From: Planctomycetota bacterium | GTDB taxonomy: Bacteria; Planctomycetota; UBA1135 | Assembly (NCBI GenBank): GCA_002746235.1 | Contig: NVWJ01000018.1 | Location: 8,650-16,605, forward strand | Direction of reading: 5' to 3' | Length of the DNA: 7,956 bases | Shown here: in pieces, positions 5,850 through 7,956 of the stretch | How the letters are laid out: the number at the start of each line of letters is the position of its first letter | How positions within the stretch are numbered: position 1 is the stretch's first letter | Notes under the pieces: generated by a model | What the model was told of the DNA's origin: nothing | Database searches by the model: none | What the model saw: only the letters and a program-made list of their open reading frames with translations | Program-made: the position numbers and the translations under genes

Positions 5850-5927
5850 GTTTTAGTGCGACCCAATTTTCGGGAGTCTGGGGCGGTACCCCGTCCCTGT
5901 CGTACGAAAATTGGGTCGCACTAAAAC
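5850..5927 (+). repeat. Hairpin element 2: same head, different arms
   Basis: A 78-base palindrome with 23-bp perfect arms at 5850-5872 and 5905-5927 (left arm starts GTTTTAGTGCGACCC). The 32-base head (5873-5904) reads GGAGTCT, GGGGCGG, TACC, CCGTCCC, TGTCGTA and differs from element 1 (other strand) at only two bases. One change is in the tetraloop. The other turns a G-C pair into a G-U wobble. The arms, apart from TTTTC/GAAAA next to the head, are essentially unrelated to those of element 1. The base pair touching the head is C-G in element 1 and G-C here, a compensatory change. It sits between convergent genes, 22 bases after one stop and 3 bases from the other, the position of a bidirectional terminator, but without flanking T-tracts. 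Confidence 0.9.
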
Positions 5928-5930
5928 AGA

Positions 5931-7349
5931 CTAGCCGTCCTTCTTTTTACCGCCGAATAAATTACCGACATCGATTTTGCCCTTGAGAGCTTCATCGAGT
6001 TGATCGCCGATGCCATCGGGTAGTTTGTCACCAAGCTTATCTTTAATGAGGTCACTGGCTTTCTCCTGAAGTTCACCAAGAGTTTCATCCACAAATTCTT
6101 GTGCACGGCGTTCGACTTCGGCTTTTACGGCGCCACCGAGTAAATCACCCAGGTCGGTTTCGTTTTCGATGGTGAAGCTTGGCTCCGTCGGTGTGCCGCC
6201 TAGGCGGATGACGAAAGCAATCGGCTGATCTTGCAACGCCGAGTTGAGTAGCGAACAGAATTGTTTCGGTGTCACGCCTAAGACAGTCGGGCTTCCTGGA
6301 ATCGCGCTTAAGGTGGTGCCATTCAGCACTACACGTACGCCGCCACTTAAGCTGTTCGGTTGGAACTGCAAGTCGGTGGTGCCAATATCTAGGTTTCCAC
6401 CCTCAATCTTAAACGGGAAGGATTGCCCCATCATGTCGACAATCGATGCGACCGGCAATGCATTCGCAGTAAGGTTTAAGCTGGATGGGTTGCCATCGCG
6501 GGTGAGACCTAGGCGGAAATCTAAATCGCCGCCATCGGCCAAGGACCCTTTGCCGGCATAGACCGCTTCTGGGGTCATTCCACTTGGCGGAGTGCCGACG
6601 TTGTCCAAGGCGAATTGGAAGTTGTCGAGGACTGGAAGAACCGGACGTTTGGTTCGTTCATCCAAGGTCTCCCACTGAAAGTCGATGACCTCTGCGTGCT
6701 CGAGCCAAAACACACCTTCCGAAGTACCGCTGGCTAGTTGTTGCGCGACTTGCACATATCCGGGAACGCCAGGGAATTTAATGCGCTCCAAGGCATCGTC
6801 CTCGGTGCCATCGTCTTCACCACCTAAACTTCCACCGTACCTGTCGTAGTACTCCTTGTAATGCTTGTAGCGTTCCCAGTACTCGGTTGCGATTTGCACG
6901 AAGTCGCGATCCTCCTCGGGAGGGAGGTCGGCATCTTCCGCAGGCATAGGGTCGGCGTCGGCCACATCTTTGGGTGGCGGACCGCTGTCGAAGGAAAGGG
7001 TGCCATCCTCCCGAATCACTAAATGCAAACGCGCGCCATTGAGTTGCGCATTTTCAATCACCACGCGGCCATCCAAAATCGCCATGGTGCTGAGGTTGAT
7101 CTCGGCGCTACCAATGTCCAGCAGCGGATTCTGTTCGGTACCGACATGAAACTGTTCGACGCCGGCACTTCCGCCAAGCACTGACAGTTGCGCCGACTCA
7201 AAACGCACCGGTGCCTTGAAAGCGACGGGGCCATACTTCTTCAGCGCATGGCTGAACAAAGTGTCGCCGCCGAAAATCAAGGTGGCGAGGAGTGCCAAGA
7301 ACAGCACTAACACCATCAGAATAAAACCTTTTCTAAGGATGGAAATCAT
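5931..7349 (-). CDS. AsmA-like periplasmic protein (TIGR03545-like)
   Basis: A 472-residue protein anchored by one N-terminal membrane segment (about 8-27, FILMVLVLFLALLATLIFGG) with the bulk in the periplasm. Residues about 45-120 have the look of AsmA/DUF748 domains: VRFESAQLSVLGGSAGVEQFHVG, DIGSAEINLS, GRVVIENAQLNGARLHLVIREDGTLSF. A Pro/Asp/Glu-rich stretch (about 123-150) and a Tyr-rich charged stretch (WERYKHYKEYYDRYGG, about 158-172) follow. A second beta-rich region (about 210-400) includes GGNLDIGTTDLQF and an Asn/Gly-rich repeat. The C-terminus (about 405-460) is helical and amphipathic. AsmA-like proteins are implicated in outer-membrane lipid transport or assembly (family knowledge). 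A strong GGGGAGG SD precedes the ATG, which overlaps the upstream stop as ATGA. TIGR03545 is assigned mainly from gene order and general appearance. Confidence 0.88.
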   Translation of the reverse strand: MISILRKGFILMVLVLFLALLATLIFGGDTLFSHALKKYGPVAFKAPVRFESAQLSVLGGSAGVEQFHVGTEQNPLLDIGSAEINLSTMAILDGRVVIENAQLNGARLHLVIREDGTLSFDSGPPPKDVADADPMPAEDADLPPEEDRDFVQIATEYWERYKHYKEYYDRYGGSLGGEDDGTEDDALERIKFPGVPGYVQVAQQLASGTSEGVFWLEHAEVIDFQWETLDERTKRPVLPVLDNFQFALDNVGTPPSGMTPEAVYAGKGSLADGGDLDFRLGLTRDGNPSSLNLTANALPVASIVDMMGQSFPFKIEGGNLDIGTTDLQFQPNSLSGGVRVVLNGTTLSAIPGSPTVLGVTPKQFCSLLNSALQDQPIAFVIRLGGTPTEPSFTIENETDLGDLLGGAVKAEVERRAQEFVDETLGELQEKASDLIKDKLGDKLPDGIGDQLDEALKGKIDVGNLFGGKKKDG

Positions 7350-7882
7350 GCCAACAACCTCCCCAAAATGCGGAAGACAATAAAGCCGCCGAGCGCTTTC
7401 GCGAGTTTGGTTTGGCCGAATTTTTCACGCCACAGCGGAAGTTTGCTGCGCATCATGAAGTAGCTAATAAGGAAAGTTGGAATGCCAATCAGCAGCGCGA
7501 ACATGAAGGTGCCGAAGCCCCAGTACGTGTGCAGTTGGAGGCTCGGCATGTTGGTAGCAAAACCAATCACCATGGATTCCGGCAAGCTGTTGTCGAGTAG
7601 GCCCTTGCCCATGTTGAACGCAACTTGGTCGAGAAACAAAATCGCTAGGAGCTTGGTGAATCCGGCGAAAAGCATAGTGATCGGCAAGGAAGCTTTTAGC
7701 ACCAAGCAAATCAAGAGAATCCATAGCCAAAGACCGTTGAGGCCGAGGAACCCGGTGCTCACGTCGATCTCGTGGAGGGGGATTATGCCGAGGAACACGC
7801 CGAATAAAATTCCAAGCGAGAACTCCAGGGCATCGACCTTGCCGGTGAGGGCGCGGGCGAACTGGCGAAGGATGCCAAACAT
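7346..7882 (-). CDS. Polytopic inner-membrane protein, TIGR03546/DUF2062-like
   Basis: A 178-residue hydrophobic protein with about four membrane segments, near 20-38, 48-68, 68-86 and 119-143. The N-terminal LTGKVDALEFSLGILFGVFLGIIPL resembles the amphipathic entry and Gly-rich first helix of DUF2062-type proteins and of TIGR03546. TIGR03546 is an uncharacterised family that travels with TIGR03545 (family knowledge from memory). The C-terminus (GQTKLAKALGGFIVFRIL) is basic and helical. It is the first gene of a two-gene operon with the AsmA-like protein, joined by an ATGA overlap, so the two products probably work together in the envelope. The ATG has only a GAGG immediately before it, too close for a classic SD. 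A weak TATAT lies about 10 bases further upstream. Confidence 0.9.
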   Translation of the reverse strand: MFGILRQFARALTGKVDALEFSLGILFGVFLGIIPLHEIDVSTGFLGLNGLWLWILLICLVLKASLPITMLFAGFTKLLAILFLDQVAFNMGKGLLDNSLPESMVIGFATNMPSLQLHTYWGFGTFMFALLIGIPTFLISYFMMRSKLPLWREKFGQTKLAKALGGFIVFRILGRLLA

Positions 7883-7924
7883 GCCTCAAGGATATACTGC
7901 GCCTTGCCCTTCCGTGAGACTCTC
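7883..7924. promoter_or_regulatory. 42-bp divergent intergenic region
   Basis: A short gap between the minus-strand TIGR03546-like gene and the plus-strand gene that enters at 7925. It contains GGATATAC (7890-7897), read GTATATCC on the minus strand, which could contribute to a -10 element for the minus-strand operon, though no convincing -35 is seen. Promoter content is inferred from the divergent layout. Confidence 0.3.
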
Positions 7925-7956
7925 GTGAAAAAACTCGGCCTCCTGCTCCTCATCCT
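7925..7956 (+). CDS. N-terminal fragment of a probable exported protein (cut by window edge)
   Basis: Only ten full codons are visible before the window ends. A GTG start followed by AAA AAA gives MKKLGLLLLI, the classic beginning of a signal peptide or lipoprotein leader: two lysines, then Leu-rich hydrophobic residues. An upstream GTG in another frame (7916) hits a stop within a few codons, which supports this frame. The SD is weak (TGAGA, about 7 bases upstream). It is divergent from the TIGR03546-like gene. The product cannot be named from this much sequence. Confidence 0.5.
   Translation, partial: MKKLGLLLLI

Noticed and set aside
4970..5927. Integron attC sites or a cassette array
   Set aside because: The hairpins lack the conserved attC end boxes, the conserved part is at the loop end rather than the ends, and no integrase is present. 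The genes between are in normal operon layout.
5850..5927. Standard rho-independent terminator
   Set aside because: The stem is strong, but no T-tract follows on either strand, and the A/T runs in the arm are in the wrong order for an intrinsic terminator.
6842..6848. A third copy of the head (TGTCGTA followed by GTACTCC)
   Set aside because: Only seven bases match, the GGGGCGG stem is absent, and it lies in the Tyr-rich coding stretch of the AsmA-like gene.

Overview
The window is from a Gram-negative-type bacterium. The evidence is a lipobox lipoprotein, a large periplasmic-type AsmA-like protein anchored by one N-terminal membrane segment, and an MscS channel. G+C looks to be in the mid-50s percent by eye. 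TTG or GTG may serve as starts for several genes, and Shine-Dalgarno (SD) sequences are often weak. No gene allows a reliable placement; marine proteobacteria, PVC bacteria or Acidobacteriota would all fit. There is no rRNA, tRNA, CRISPR array or transposase.

Positions 1-2681 hold a compact minus-strand operon, read right to left: a DREG-2/HDHD3-like HAD hydrolase, a MoxR-type AAA+ ATPase (overlapping it by 17 bases), a nitrilase-fold glutaminase of the NAD-synthetase type, and the first 23 codons of what is probably ammonia-transferring NAD synthase (ATGA overlap). The last two would together form a split glutamine-dependent NAD synthetase. Divergent from it, positions 2682-4988 encode a TPR lipoprotein and, 9 bases later, an MscS mechanosensitive channel.

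Positions 4970-5930 are the most unusual part. Two long hairpin elements (4970-5050 and 5850-5927) share a 32-base head, in opposite orientations. Their 23-24 bp arms are largely unrelated in sequence, yet each arm pairs almost perfectly with its own partner. Both sit exactly at gene 3' ends, and the first contains the mscS stop codon inside one arm. Between them are a GT-rich small ORF predicted to have two membrane segments (5089-5355) and an NTF2/SnoaL-like gene (5360-5827). These two genes begin with the same 21-base sequence, so both proteins start MSEMEM.

Positions 5931-7882 hold a minus-strand pair: a polytopic membrane protein resembling TIGR03546/DUF2062, and a 472-residue AsmA-like protein resembling TIGR03545, with an ATGA overlap. 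At the right edge a divergent gene with a GTG start and a signal-peptide-like beginning enters the window (7925-7956).

The genes are mostly housekeeping or envelope functions: NAD synthesis, osmotic protection and envelope assembly. The candidate for something undescribed is the hairpin family with a conserved head and self-complementary but divergent arms.
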